Below, piece after piece: positions 1 through 5,680 of a stretch of DNA of 5,680 nt. The notes under the pieces were generated by a model that was not told where the DNA came from, did not search any database, and saw only the letters and a program-made list of their open reading frames with translations. A program made the translations under genes and the position numbers. The stretch comes from Pseudomonadota bacterium. Lineage in GTDB: Bacteria > Pseudomonadota > Gammaproteobacteria > Steroidobacterales > Steroidobacteraceae. The stretch is taken from positions 1-5,680 of the forward strand of contig JAKBCE010000166.1 in NCBI GenBank assembly GCA_021808195.1. Direction: 5' to 3'. Each line of letters opens with the position of its first letter. Position 1 is the stretch's first letter.

Positions 1-701
1 CCGAGGAGGCGCTCGATGCGCACCTCGCGCGCCTGCAGAGCCTCTCGCGCCAGGTCCTCGAGATTCAGGAAACCGAGCGCAACGCCCTCGGACGCGAGCT
101 GCACGACTCGGTCGCACAGGACATCGGGGCCGTGAGCCTGAACCTCACCATCGTGCGCAGTCTGCTCGGCGAGCCGCTCGATGCCTCGGTGGCACAGCGC
201 CTGGACGACTCGGAGAAGCTGCTCGCGGAAGCCGCGCAGCGGCTGCGCGACGTGATGGTCGAGCTGCGCCCGCCCGGCCTCGATGAGTTCGGTCTGCTCG
301 CCGCCCTCGGCGAACACGCGCGGCGGGTGGCCCGCCGCGCCGGCTTCACGGTGACCGTGCACGGCACCGAGCCGCAGCCGCGCCTCGGCCCGACCGCGGC
401 GATTGCCCTGTTTCGGATTGCGCAGGAGGCCCTCAACAATATCGTCAAACATGCCGGGGCGAAGCGCGTCGAGATCCACTTCGAGACGGCCGGCGACCAC
501 TCGGGCCTGACGATCCGCGACGACGGGATCGGCTTCGATCCGACGGCACGCGCCACGCGCGGCGACGGCGGGATGGGCATGCTCACCATGGCCGAGCGCG
601 CCGAGTCGATCGGCGCACACTGCACCGTCGAATCCGCCCCCGGCGCCGGCACGTGCGTGTCGGTCACTCTGCCCTCACCGGCCCCTGCCGGCTCGGGGTG
701 A
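1..701 (+). CDS. Sensor histidine kinase, NarX/DegS-like (HisKA_3 + HATPase_c), N-terminus outside window
   Basis: This is the catalytic C-terminal part (232 residues, frame beginning at base 3) of a two-component sensor kinase that autophosphorylates on His and passes phosphate to a response regulator. The dimerisation/phosphoacceptor helix carries the HisKA_3 H-box ERNALGRELHDSVAQ, with the phosphorylated His encoded at 102-104. The ATP-binding domain follows: N-box FRIAQEALNN from fragment residue 137, G1 box DDGIGFD at 173-179, and G2 box GMGM at 190-193 followed by the typical MAER helix. The residues before the H-box look like a coiled-coil linker. The sensor domain, and so the signal and any membrane segments, lie upstream of the window. 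The stop at 699-701 is 4 nt before the response-regulator start and sits within that gene's SD-like sequence, so the two are very probably co-translated cognate partners. Family assignment is firm; the specific pathway cannot be named. Confidence 0.95.
   Translation, partial: EEALDAHLARLQSLSRQVLEIQETERNALGRELHDSVAQDIGAVSLNLTIVRSLLGEPLDASVAQRLDDSEKLLAEAAQRLRDVMVELRPPGLDEFGLLAALGEHARRVARRAGFTVTVHGTEPQPRLGPTAAIALFRIAQEALNNIVKHAGAKRVEIHFETAGDHSGLTIRDDGIGFDPTARATRGDGGMGMLTMAERAESIGAHCTVESAPGAGTCVSVTLPSPAPAGSG
695..701 (+). promoter_or_regulatory. Ribosome binding site overlapping the kinase stop codon
   Basis: GGGGTGA resembles the 3' part of the SD consensus GGAGGTGA and ends 4 nt before the ATG at 706. 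Its TGA is the kinase stop codon. This supports the ATG at 706 as the true start and suggests translational coupling of kinase and regulator. Confidence 0.6.
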
Positions 702-705
702 GCCA

Positions 706-1356
706 ATGGCCACGAGCCGCATCCGGGTTTTCATCGCAGACGATCACGCGCTGGTACGCGACGGGATCGTCGCCATTCTCCAGGCGGCGGCCGACATCGA
801 GATCGTGGGCACCGCCGCCGACGGCCGCGTCGCACTCGAGCAGATCGTCGCGCTCGGCCCCGATGTGGCCATTCTCGATCTGTCGATGCCGGAAATCGAC
901 GGCATCAGCCTGACCCGGCAGATCCTCGCGGCGCGACCCAAGACCGCGGTGGTGATTCTTTCCATGCACTCCTCGGCGCAGCACGTGTTTCAGGCCCTCG
1001 AGGCCGGCGCGCGCAGCTACCTGCTGAAAGAGAGCGCCGGGCGGGAGATCGCCGAGACGGTCCGGGCGGTGCACCTCGGCCGACGCCACCTCGGCGGAAG
1101 AATCGCGGAGATCGTCGCCGAGGGCATCAGTAGCCGCCGCAGCACGAGCCCGATCGAGAGTCTGAGCAACCGCGAGCGCGAGATCCTCAAGCTCGTCGCC
1201 GACGGACTCTCGAGCGCCGAGATCGGCCGCCGGCTCAGTCTGTCGCCAAAGACCGTCGACACCTACCGCAGCCGCCTGATGCAGAAGCTGCAGATCAGCG
1301 ACCTGGCCGGACTCATCAAATTCGCCATCCTGCACGGCCTGACTCCGCTGCAATAG
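706..1356 (+). CDS. NarL/FixJ-family response regulator (receiver + LuxR HTH)
   Basis: This 216-residue DNA-binding response regulator has the usual length for the NarL/FixJ family. The receiver domain (about residues 5-120) has the acidic pair D12-D13, phosphoacceptor D58 (in ILDLSMPEIDG), the switch Ser S86 (in ILSMH) and conserved K108 (in YLLKES). A linker leads to a LuxR-type helix-turn-helix (about 150-212), recognisable from LSNREREILKLVADG, the IGRRLSLSPKTV turn and recognition helix, and the VDTYRSRLMQKL continuation. Phosphorylation by the kinase encoded just upstream should expose the HTH and allow promoter binding. The gene starts 4 nt after the kinase stop and has an SD, so the pair forms an operon. 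All key residues are present, so it should be phosphorylatable. Target genes cannot be inferred; the receiver-only gene immediately downstream could be co-transcribed. Confidence 0.97.
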   Translation: MATSRIRVFIADDHALVRDGIVAILQAAADIEIVGTAADGRVALEQIVALGPDVAILDLSMPEIDGISLTRQILAARPKTAVVILSMHSSAQHVFQALEAGARSYLLKESAGREIAETVRAVHLGRRHLGGRIAEIVAEGISSRRSTSPIESLSNREREILKLVADGLSSAEIGRRLSLSPKTVDTYRSRLMQKLQISDLAGLIKFAILHGLTPLQ

Positions 1357-1402
1357 GTTCCGGATCGAGAATTCCCTACAGACCCGCCGCAGGTGGCGTG
1401 TT

Positions 1403-1406
1403 GGAG
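1403..1406 (+). promoter_or_regulatory. Candidate ribosome binding site for the receiver-only gene
   Basis: GGAG lies 9 nt before the GTG at 1416. It is the best SD-like match ahead of any candidate start of this gene (GTG 1398, TTG 1401, GTG 1416, GTG 1434, ATG 1440), and is the reason for choosing 1416. The ATG at 1440 has no clear SD. Confidence 0.4.
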
Positions 1407-1415
1407 TGTGCCCTG

Positions 1416-1883
1416 GTGAATCGATCGAGCCTTGTGTCCATGACAATGCCCCCCACGGAAGGCCCGGAGACGGTCAGTACCCCGGCAATCCGGATCCTGA
1501 TCGTGGAAGATCACGTCCCGACGGGCAAGGCGATTGCCGCGCTGCTGCACGGGACACTCGGCCTGCGTACGCCGGCCGGACGCCCCATGACGGTCGCCAC
1601 GGTACGCGACGCGGAGAGCGCGCTGGAATCGATCAGCACCGCTCCGCCAGACGTCATCGTCATGGACATCAGCCTGCCCGGCATGAACGGCATCGAGGCG
1701 ACGCGCCGGCTGCGCGACATCGCGCCCTCCGTGCCGGTGATCATCCATTCGCGCAGCGACACCGACGTCTACCGGGCCATGGCGGCCGAAGCGGGCGTCC
1801 GTGCGTTCGTCAGCAAGCAGGACACCGCGAGCCAGTTGCCGGTCTCGATTCGCAGCGTTCTCGAGGAGTCGGTCACGGGTTAG
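1416..1883 (+). CDS. Stand-alone receiver-domain response regulator (no output domain)
   Basis: This is a single CheY/Spo0F-like receiver domain of 155 residues from the GTG at 1416. Counting from there, it has the acidic pair E31-D32 (ILIVEDH), phosphoacceptor D84 (in VIVMDISLPGMNG), switch S112 (IIHS) and K134 (in AFVSKQD), so it looks competent for phosphorylation. It ends about 20 residues after the Lys, leaving no room for a DNA-binding or enzymatic output domain. The segment between helix 1 and strand 2 (HGTLGLRTPAGRPMTVATV) looks a few residues longer than in typical NarL-type receivers. The roughly 25 residues before the first strand are low-complexity, which makes the start uncertain: ATG 1440 would give 147 residues. 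It lies 59 nt after the NarL-type gene on the same strand. Roles as a phosphorelay intermediate, phosphate sink or protein-binding regulator are inference. Confidence 0.88.
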   Translation: MNRSSLVSMTMPPTEGPETVSTPAIRILIVEDHVPTGKAIAALLHGTLGLRTPAGRPMTVATVRDAESALESISTAPPDVIVMDISLPGMNGIEATRRLRDIAPSVPVIIHSRSDTDVYRAMAAEAGVRAFVSKQDTASQLPVSIRSVLEESVTG

Positions 1884-2125
1884 GGATTCGTCACCCAGCC
1901 ACGGGGCTTGCGCTCGTAGCCGAACTGGATCTCGACCCGCCGCGCCCCGCAGCGCGAACAGCGGAACCGCCCGAGCCGCGGCGCCAGCGGCCCTTCCCAC
2001 CCCAGTACTCGCCCCAACGCTTCGACGGACACCTCTCGTTGATGTCCGCAGGCGGTGCAGCGCAGCTCGGCGATCGCTCCGCGGTGATCGGCGAGACAGC
2101 TCGAAGGCGTGAGCGGCATTGGCAT
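1880..2125 (-). CDS. Small zinc-ribbon-like hypothetical protein
   Basis: I do not recognise a named family for this 81-residue protein. It has two CxxC knuckles, C23-x2-C26 (LRCTACGH) and C56-x2-C59 (FRCSRCGA), separated by 29 residues, the layout of a zinc ribbon binding one structural zinc. The middle section (EVSVEALGRVLGWEGPLAPR) looks like a short helix, and the tail is basic (YERKPRGW). The four ordered cysteines favour this frame over the overlapping alternatives, which have arginine/serine-rich composition typical of GC-rich shadow frames. A second in-frame ATG two codons in (2117-2119) is an alternative start. An AGGA lies about 12 nt before the first ATG, a weak SD. The gene is divergent from the SRAP gene, and its TAA interlocks with the receiver gene's TAG. 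Binding of nucleic acid or protein is possible, but the function is unknown. Confidence 0.7.
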   Translation of the reverse strand: MPMPLTPSSCLADHRGAIAELRCTACGHQREVSVEALGRVLGWEGPLAPRLGRFRCSRCGARRVEIQFGYERKPRGWVTNP

Positions 2126-2279
2126 GATCGCAGCTTGTCCTGCTCACCGGCGCCCTGTCCATGCAGCAGAGCGCGTCGGCCGGTACTGGATGATGCAACC
2201 GGTTGATGGACAACGCCTGGAAGTCCGGACACTCGCAGATCAGATGACCGATCGCCGGCCGATCCGCTACAGTGCGCCC
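2126..2279. other. Divergent intergenic region between the zinc-ribbon and SRAP genes
   Basis: This 154-nt spacer is the longest gene-free stretch and must carry the start signals of two divergent genes. It contains the candidate SRAP promoter and a 10-bp perfect palindrome CAACCGGTTG (2196-2205), flanked by GATG-type repeats. The closest SOS-like pattern, CTGT at 2155, has its CAG half one base out of register and is not a LexA box. No clear - strand promoter was identified. Confidence 0.55.
2244..2273 (+). promoter_or_regulatory. Candidate sigma70-type promoter for the SRAP gene, possibly leaderless
   Basis: A -10-like TACAGT (2268-2273, 4/6 matches to TATAAT) is preceded, with an 18-nt spacer, by a -35-like ATGACC (2244-2249, 4/6 to TTGACA). 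Transcription would begin about 7 nt after the -10, at or next to the ATG at 2280. No SD-like sequence precedes that ATG, which fits a leaderless or near-leaderless transcript. The matches are modest, so this is a prediction only. Confidence 0.4.
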
Positions 2280-2963
2280 ATGTGCGGACGTTACATCCTG
2301 GCCCAGCAGGCGAAATTCGAGCGTGCCGTGCGACTCGGCCGCGTGCACTGGGAATTCACGGCACGCTTCAACGTCGCGCCGTCGCAGCCGGTGCCCGTGG
2401 TGCGGGCCGACGCCGGCGCGCACGAGGGCGTCATGATGCGCTGGGGGCTGATCCCCTTCTTTGCCCACGGCGTGCCGCCCAAATACTCGACCATCAACGC
2501 CACGGTCGAGAAACTAACTGCATCGCCGGTATGGCGCGGCCCGTGGAAGCACGGCCGGCGCTGCATCCAGCTCGCCGCCGGTTTCTACGAGTGGCGCCTG
2601 GAGGAAAGCGGACGCAAGCAACCGTACTTCATCCACCTCACCGACACTCCGGTATTCGGGTTCGCCGGCATCTGGGATCGCAGCGTCGCGACCGACGGCA
2701 GCGCGATCGAGAGCTGCGCCCTGATCACACTGCCGGGCAACTCGCTGCTGCGCCACATCCACAACAGCGGCACCCATCCCGGGCGCATGCCGGCGATCCT
2801 CGCACCCGATCAGTTCGACGCCTGGCTCGACGGCTCACCGCAGGAGGCTCTGGCGATGGTGAGCGCGTATCCTCCGGAGCACATGGCCGCTCATCCGGTC
2901 AGCCTGAAGGTCAACAGCCCGCGCAACGACGGACCGGAACTGATCGAACCGCTGCGCGCATGA
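2280..2963 (+). CDS. yedK: SRAP family protein (YedK/HMCES-like abasic-site DNA-protein crosslinking enzyme)
   Basis: This 227-residue protein belongs to the SOS-response-associated peptidase (SRAP) family, whose members crosslink covalently through Cys2 to abasic sites in single-stranded DNA and shield them from breakage and error-prone bypass. The start is fixed by biology: the initiator Met must be removed to expose the catalytic Cys, and ATG 2280 gives MCGRY. Longer in-frame extensions upstream are therefore excluded. Other family signatures are RFNVAPSQ (29-36), MRWGLIP (53-59), the active-site Asn N73 in STINAT, active-site Glu E104 in GFYEW (101-105), and H161 in the IH...RMPAIL region, where a GTHPG-containing loop separates the His from RMP. 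The C-terminal VNSPRNDGPELIEP is also typical. No LexA box was found upstream. The gene stands alone on its strand, divergent from the zinc-ribbon gene and convergent with ugd (33-nt gap). Confidence 0.96.
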   Translation: MCGRYILAQQAKFERAVRLGRVHWEFTARFNVAPSQPVPVVRADAGAHEGVMMRWGLIPFFAHGVPPKYSTINATVEKLTASPVWRGPWKHGRRCIQLAAGFYEWRLEESGRKQPYFIHLTDTPVFGFAGIWDRSVATDGSAIESCALITLPGNSLLRHIHNSGTHPGRMPAILAPDQFDAWLDGSPQEALAMVSAYPPEHMAAHPVSLKVNSPRNDGPELIEPLRA

Positions 2964-2996
2964 ACTCGGCGGCGGGCACCGCGCAGGCGCTTCGGT

Positions 2997-4382
2997 TCAG
3001 GCCGCTGCCACCGCACGCCGCACTGCGGCATTCCCGACCTCGGGCTCTGACATCCGGTGCCGAGCGCCGCGTCCAATGGCGTAGTAGCGCCAGCCCTGCG
3101 CCTGCATTTGCACGGGATCGTAGAGATTTCGACCATCGAAGATCACCGGCTCATTCAAGCGCCGACGCATCTCGGCGAATTCCGGACTGCGAAACTCCGG
3201 CCACTCGGTCACGATGACGAGTGCATCGGCGCCCTCGAGCGCCTGCAGCGCCGAGGCGCACAGATGCAGGCCGCGGTGCTCGCCGAACAGACGCCGCGCT
3301 TCGGACATGGCGACCGGATCGTAGGCGCGTACCCGGGCGCCAGCGGCCCAGAGGCTGCCGAGCAGCACCCGGCTCGGCGCCTCGCGCATGTCGTCGGTGT
3401 TGGGCTTGAACGCCAGTCCCCACAGCGCAATCGTCCGGCCATTCAGGTCCGCAAAGTGCGCACTCATCTTCTCGAACAATCTGTGCTTCTGACGCTCGTT
3501 GACCGCCTCGACCGCCTGCAGCAGCGCCGCCTCGCAGCCGGCGCCGCGCGCAGAGCGCACCAGCGCTTTGACGTCCTTTGGGAAGCACGAGCCGCCGTAC
3601 CCGACGCCCGGGTAGAGAAACGCATAGCCGATCCGCGGATCTGCACCCATCCCCTGACGGACACTCTCGATGTCCGCTCCGGCCCGCTCGGCGAATCCGG
3701 CCAACTCGTTCATGAAGCTGATCCGTGTGGCGAGCATCGCGTTGGCGGCGTATTTGGTGAGTTCCGCAGAGCGCACATCCATCGTGATCAACCGACTGCG
3801 GTTGCGCGTGAAGGGTTCGTACAACTCGCGCATCAACCCGACCGCCCGTTCGCTCTCGGCACCGATGACGATCCGGTCCGGCTTCATGAAATCGGCAATC
3901 GCAGCGCCTTCCTTGAGGAACTCCGGGTTCGAGACCGTATCGTACGCCACCGCCGCGCCGCGCCGCTGCAGGGCGCTCTCGAGCGTTGCGCGCACCTGCT
4001 CCCCGGTGCCCACCGGAACCGTCGACTTGGTGATCACCACCTTGTACTCGTTCATGCGCGCCCCGATCGTCTCGGCGACCGCCAGGACGTGGCGCAGGTC
4101 GGCCGAACCATCTTCGTCCGCAGGCGTTCCCACTGCGATCATCTGGAACAGCCCATGCGCCACGCCGGCATCGGGATCGTCGGTGAAACGCAGACGGCCG
4201 GCGGCGCCGTTGCGCCGCAGCAGCGCCTCCAGACCCGGCTCGTGGATCGGCACTTCGCCGCGGCGCAGCCGCTCGATCTTGTCTCGATCCACATCCACGC
4301 ACAGGACGTGGTTGCCCGCATCGGCGAGACACGCGCCGGTGACCAGTCCGACATACCCTGATCCGAAAATCGTGATATTCAT
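2997..4382 (-). CDS. ugd: UDP-glucose 6-dehydrogenase
   Basis: This cytoplasmic enzyme oxidises UDP-glucose to UDP-glucuronate with two NAD+, supplying precursor for capsule, exopolysaccharide, LPS modification or UDP-pentose synthesis. The 461-residue product has the full three-part architecture. The N-terminal Rossmann domain has GSGYVG (7-12) and acidic D30 for NAD ribose, plus STVPVGT (120-126) and NPEFLKEG (152-159). The central dimerisation helix has [20 protein letters not shown] (207-226), including K210 and N214. The catalytic loop [12 protein letters not shown] (259-270) carries nucleophile C266. The C-terminal UDP-binding domain has [16 protein letters not shown] (322-337) and FDGRNLYDP (415-423). 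About 20 residues after YYAIGR (434-438) form an Ala/Arg-rich tail beyond the usual end of the family. The start has a strong SD and lies 9 nt after the phosphatase stop, so the two genes are probably co-transcribed and translationally coupled. All catalytic residues are intact. Confidence 0.97.
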   Translation of the reverse strand: MNITIFGSGYVGLVTGACLADAGNHVLCVDVDRDKIERLRRGEVPIHEPGLEALLRRNGAAGRLRFTDDPDAGVAHGLFQMIAVGTPADEDGSADLRHVLAVAETIGARMNEYKVVITKSTVPVGTGEQVRATLESALQRRGAAVAYDTVSNPEFLKEGAAIADFMKPDRIVIGAESERAVGLMRELYEPFTRNRSRLITMDVRSAELTKYAANAMLATRISFMNELAGFAERAGADIESVRQGMGADPRIGYAFLYPGVGYGGSCFPKDVKALVRSARGAGCEAALLQAVEAVNERQKHRLFEKMSAHFADLNGRTIALWGLAFKPNTDDMREAPSRVLLGSLWAAGARVRAYDPVAMSEARRLFGEHRGLHLCASALQALEGADALVIVTEWPEFRSPEFAEMRRRLNEPVIFDGRNLYDPVQMQAQGWRYYAIGRGARHRMSEPEVGNAAVRRAVAAA

Positions 4383-4387
4383 GCTCG

Positions 4388-4393
4388 CTCCTC
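4388..4393 (-). promoter_or_regulatory. Strong ribosome binding site for ugd, overlapping the phosphatase stop
   Basis: Read on the - strand, GAGGAG lies 5 nt before the ugd ATG and overlaps the TGA stop (4392-4394) of the upstream phosphatase gene. It fixes the ugd start and implies coupled translation of the two genes. Confidence 0.8.
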
Positions 4394-4985
4394 AGCCTCG
4401 CTGCAGCCGGCGCAACTCGCCGCCCGCAGACCATTCGAACGCCTCTATCGCCCCGGAGGGGACCTCGATCTGCCGGAACTGCGCGAGCGGACGCTGCTCG
4501 GCGATCAGTCCGGCGAGCCGGATCATTCCGGCATGCGACACCGCCAACACTGTCCCGGTGTGCTCGGCCGGCCACGGCGGGTGACGCAGAAAGTCGTACA
4601 GCCGCGCCTGTGCCTCGACCAGCGACTCCCCGCCCGGGAAGCGGAACGTCGCCGGGTCCTGCTTCCACCGGCGCAGCAACCCGGGCCAGCGCAGTTTCAC
4701 CTGCGCCTGGGTGAGACCCTGCCAGGCGCCGAAATCAATCTCCCCGAGGCGCGCATCGGGCAACGCCGCGGCGACACCCAACGCATCTGCAATCACTCCG
4801 GCCGTGGCCGTAGCGCGCCGCAGCGCACTGGACACCAGCCGCAGCTGAGCATCCGCGCGCAATCGCTCAGCAATCCCTCGGGCCGTAAGAATGCCCGCCG
4901 CGCACAGTGGCGGATCGGCCCGTCCCTGATAACGCCCCTGCAGGTTCCAGTCGGTCTCCCCGTGCCGTACGAAGCACAACTGCAT
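4392..4985 (-). CDS. Histidine phosphatase family protein (phosphoglycerate mutase/CobC-like)
   Basis: This 197-residue enzyme belongs to the histidine phosphatase superfamily, which transfers phosphate through a phospho-His intermediate. From the ATG at 4985, the N-terminal motif FVRHGETDWN holds nucleophile H8. SALRRATATA supplies the phosphate-binding Arg (about R57), LGEIDFGAWQG gives the acid E82 and the typical W/G motif, and VSHAGMIR holds the second catalytic His H151. Length and the GEIDFGAWQG block match the cofactor-independent CobC/GpmB-like group (alpha-ribazole phosphatases, sugar-phosphate phosphatases). No cobalamin gene is nearby, so the substrate is open. ATG 4985 was preferred over the in-frame GTG at 4997 because GGAG lies 6 nt upstream of the ATG, while the GTG has no SD. 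It sits between the barrel-like gene (14-nt gap) and ugd (9-nt gap), so a nucleotide-sugar or sugar-phosphate role is tempting but unproven. Confidence 0.93.
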   Translation of the reverse strand: MQLCFVRHGETDWNLQGRYQGRADPPLCAAGILTARGIAERLRADAQLRLVSSALRRATATAGVIADALGVAAALPDARLGEIDFGAWQGLTQAQVKLRWPGLLRRWKQDPATFRFPGGESLVEAQARLYDFLRHPPWPAEHTGTVLAVSHAGMIRLAGLIAEQRPLAQFRQIEVPSGAIEAFEWSAGGELRRLQRG

Positions 4986-4991
4986 CGTCGA

Positions 4992-4995
4992 CTCC
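4992..4995 (-). promoter_or_regulatory. Ribosome binding site deciding the phosphatase start
   Basis: On the - strand GGAG lies 6 nt before the ATG at 4985 and just after the stop of the preceding gene (5000-5002). It overlaps the alternative GTG start at 4997 and so argues for the ATG. Confidence 0.6.
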
Positions 4996-4999
4996 ACGC

Positions 5000-5680
5000 T
5001 CAGTACGCGTACGTCACGCCGAGCGTGATGCGCCGCCCGGCATGAATGCCCTCACCGGCCAGATCCTGCTCGTACTCGATGAACGGCTTCAGATGCGCCG
5101 TCACCCGATACTTGAGGCGAATTCCCGGCCGCAGCAGATCGTATTGCTCGGCGCGGTCCTGCACCGGCAGCGGCGCGCGCAGTTTCATCGTGCGTACATA
5201 GAAGATCTCGGCCCCGAGCTCGAGCCGGCGAGACAGGCGCACCCCGCCATCGACCTCGGCGCGCCACTGTGCCACCCCACCATCGAGGAAGATCCGCGGA
5301 CCACTCTTCAGCGCCACGCGCCAGGTCGTCCCGGACACGCCGATCTGAAAGTCAGGCTCCAGCGCGGTGTGTCCGACGCCGAGCGCCGGAATCGAACTCG
5401 TCGAGCCGGTCGCGGCCACCACGTTGAGCGTGATCGAGTCGGCGAAGTGTGCGTCCTGCACGAGCGCCAGGTTCAGTCCGAGCTCCTGGTCCTGCACCCC
5501 GGTGGCGCTGGCCACGGTGCGCAGCTGATGGTGTACCCGGATCTTCTCGACGCGCGCGGCGCGCAGGTCGTACTCGAGCGAGAGCCGTCCGCCTAGGCCC
5601 TGTACGCCCGTGATGCGCAGCATCGTGTAGCGCAGCTCACTGCCCGGCAGCGTCGCGGTGCCGAATTGACCGGGCAGGAA
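5000..5680 (-). CDS. Probable outer-membrane beta-barrel protein, C-terminal part (N-terminus outside window)
   Basis: The frame is open from the window edge to the TGA at 5000-5002, giving 226 residues; the first visible ATG (5621-5623) is internal because readable sequence continues upstream. I do not recognise the family. The composition is strongly beta: successive segments alternate polar and hydrophobic residues, such as LELGAEIFYVRTMKL, GIRLKYRVTAHLKPFIEYEQ and RRITLGVTYAY, joined by short Gly/Asp-rich turns. The last strand ends in an aromatic residue (...TYAY), which matches the C-terminal signal of many outer-membrane barrels recognised by BamA. A signal peptide cannot be checked because the start is missing. 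The gene is first of three closely spaced - strand genes (14 nt before the phosphatase). Outer-membrane location is inferred from pattern; a periplasmic or extracellular beta protein is an alternative. Confidence 0.75.
   Translation of the reverse strand, partial: FLPGQFGTATLPGSELRYTMLRITGVQGLGGRLSLEYDLRAARVEKIRVHHQLRTVASATGVQDQELGLNLALVQDAHFADSITLNVVAATGSTSSIPALGVGHTALEPDFQIGVSGTTWRVALKSGPRIFLDGGVAQWRAEVDGGVRLSRRLELGAEIFYVRTMKLRAPLPVQDRAEQYDLLRPGIRLKYRVTAHLKPFIEYEQDLAGEGIHAGRRITLGVTYAY

Noticed and set aside
2155..2169. A possible LexA (SOS) box upstream of the SRAP gene
   Set aside because: CTGT is followed by a CAG that is one base out of register for CTGT-N8-ACAG, and the ACAG half is absent.
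2109..2279. An N-terminal extension of the SRAP gene to an upstream GTG in the same frame
   Set aside because: SRAP enzymes need Cys at position 2 after Met removal. ATG 2280 gives exactly MCGRY, so any extension would inactivate the protein.
1263..2468. A 401-codon open frame on the - strand spanning several genes
   Set aside because: It runs antisense to the end of the NarL-type gene, the receiver gene and the start of the SRAP gene, all firmly supported, and has low-complexity Arg/Ala/His-rich composition.
2964..2996. A possible bidirectional terminator between the convergent SRAP and ugd genes
   Set aside because: The 33-nt gap is GC-rich, but I found no stem with a usable loop and no T-tract on either strand.
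3057..4361. A 434-codon open frame on the + strand opposite ugd
   Set aside because: It lies entirely antisense to a gene with every UDP-glucose dehydrogenase motif intact. Its His/Arg/Asp-rich composition, without recognisable domains, is what GC-rich codon bias produces in an antisense frame.
4985..4997. The upstream GTG (4995-4997) as the start of the phosphatase gene
   Set aside because: It lacks an SD, whereas the ATG at 4985 has GGAG at 6 nt and places the RHG motif at the usual distance from the N-terminus.
4907..5596. A 229-codon + strand open frame opposite the barrel-like gene
   Set aside because: It is rich in Arg, His and Pro with no recognisable motif, and overlaps a - strand gene with clear beta-strand periodicity and operon spacing.

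Overview
The window is a compact, GC-rich stretch of bacterial chromosome with seven protein genes, five complete and two cut by the edges. Gene content (NarX/NarL-type two-component system, YedK-type SRAP protein, UDP-glucose dehydrogenase), strong GC bias at third codon positions and very short gaps suggest a high-GC proteobacterium, perhaps a gammaproteobacterium. That placement is an inference from style; there is no rRNA or marker gene to confirm it. No mobile element, CRISPR array, tRNA or rRNA was seen, and no gene-free stretch exceeds about 155 bases.

Left part (1-1883, + strand): the C-terminal half of a HisKA_3-type sensor histidine kinase, then a NarL/FixJ response regulator whose start lies 4 nt after the kinase stop, then a stand-alone receiver-domain protein about 60 nt further on. 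This is a signalling cluster with one kinase and two receivers. The input signal is unknown because the sensor half lies outside the window.

Middle (1880-2963): a small CxxC/CxxC zinc-ribbon-like protein on the - strand, whose stop codon interlocks with that of the receiver gene, and a divergent SRAP (YedK/HMCES-like) gene that protects abasic sites in single-stranded DNA. The 154-nt divergent spacer holds a likely promoter placed so close to the SRAP start that the mRNA may be leaderless, and a 10-bp perfect palindrome.

Right part (2997-5680, - strand): a three-gene run read right to left. First is a beta-rich, probably outer-membrane-barrel protein (N-terminus outside the window), then a histidine-phosphatase-family enzyme, then UDP-glucose 6-dehydrogenase. 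Gaps are 14 and 9 nt, with the SD of each downstream gene in or next to the preceding stop, so this is probably one operon. UDP-glucuronate supply next to an envelope-like protein hints at cell-surface polysaccharide, but no glycosyltransferase is visible.

Overall this looks like ordinary core or near-core chromosome. I found no convincing undescribed system. The items most worth a second look are the kinase/two-receiver arrangement, the possible leaderless SRAP transcript with its unassigned zinc-ribbon neighbour, and the barrel-phosphatase-ugd operon.
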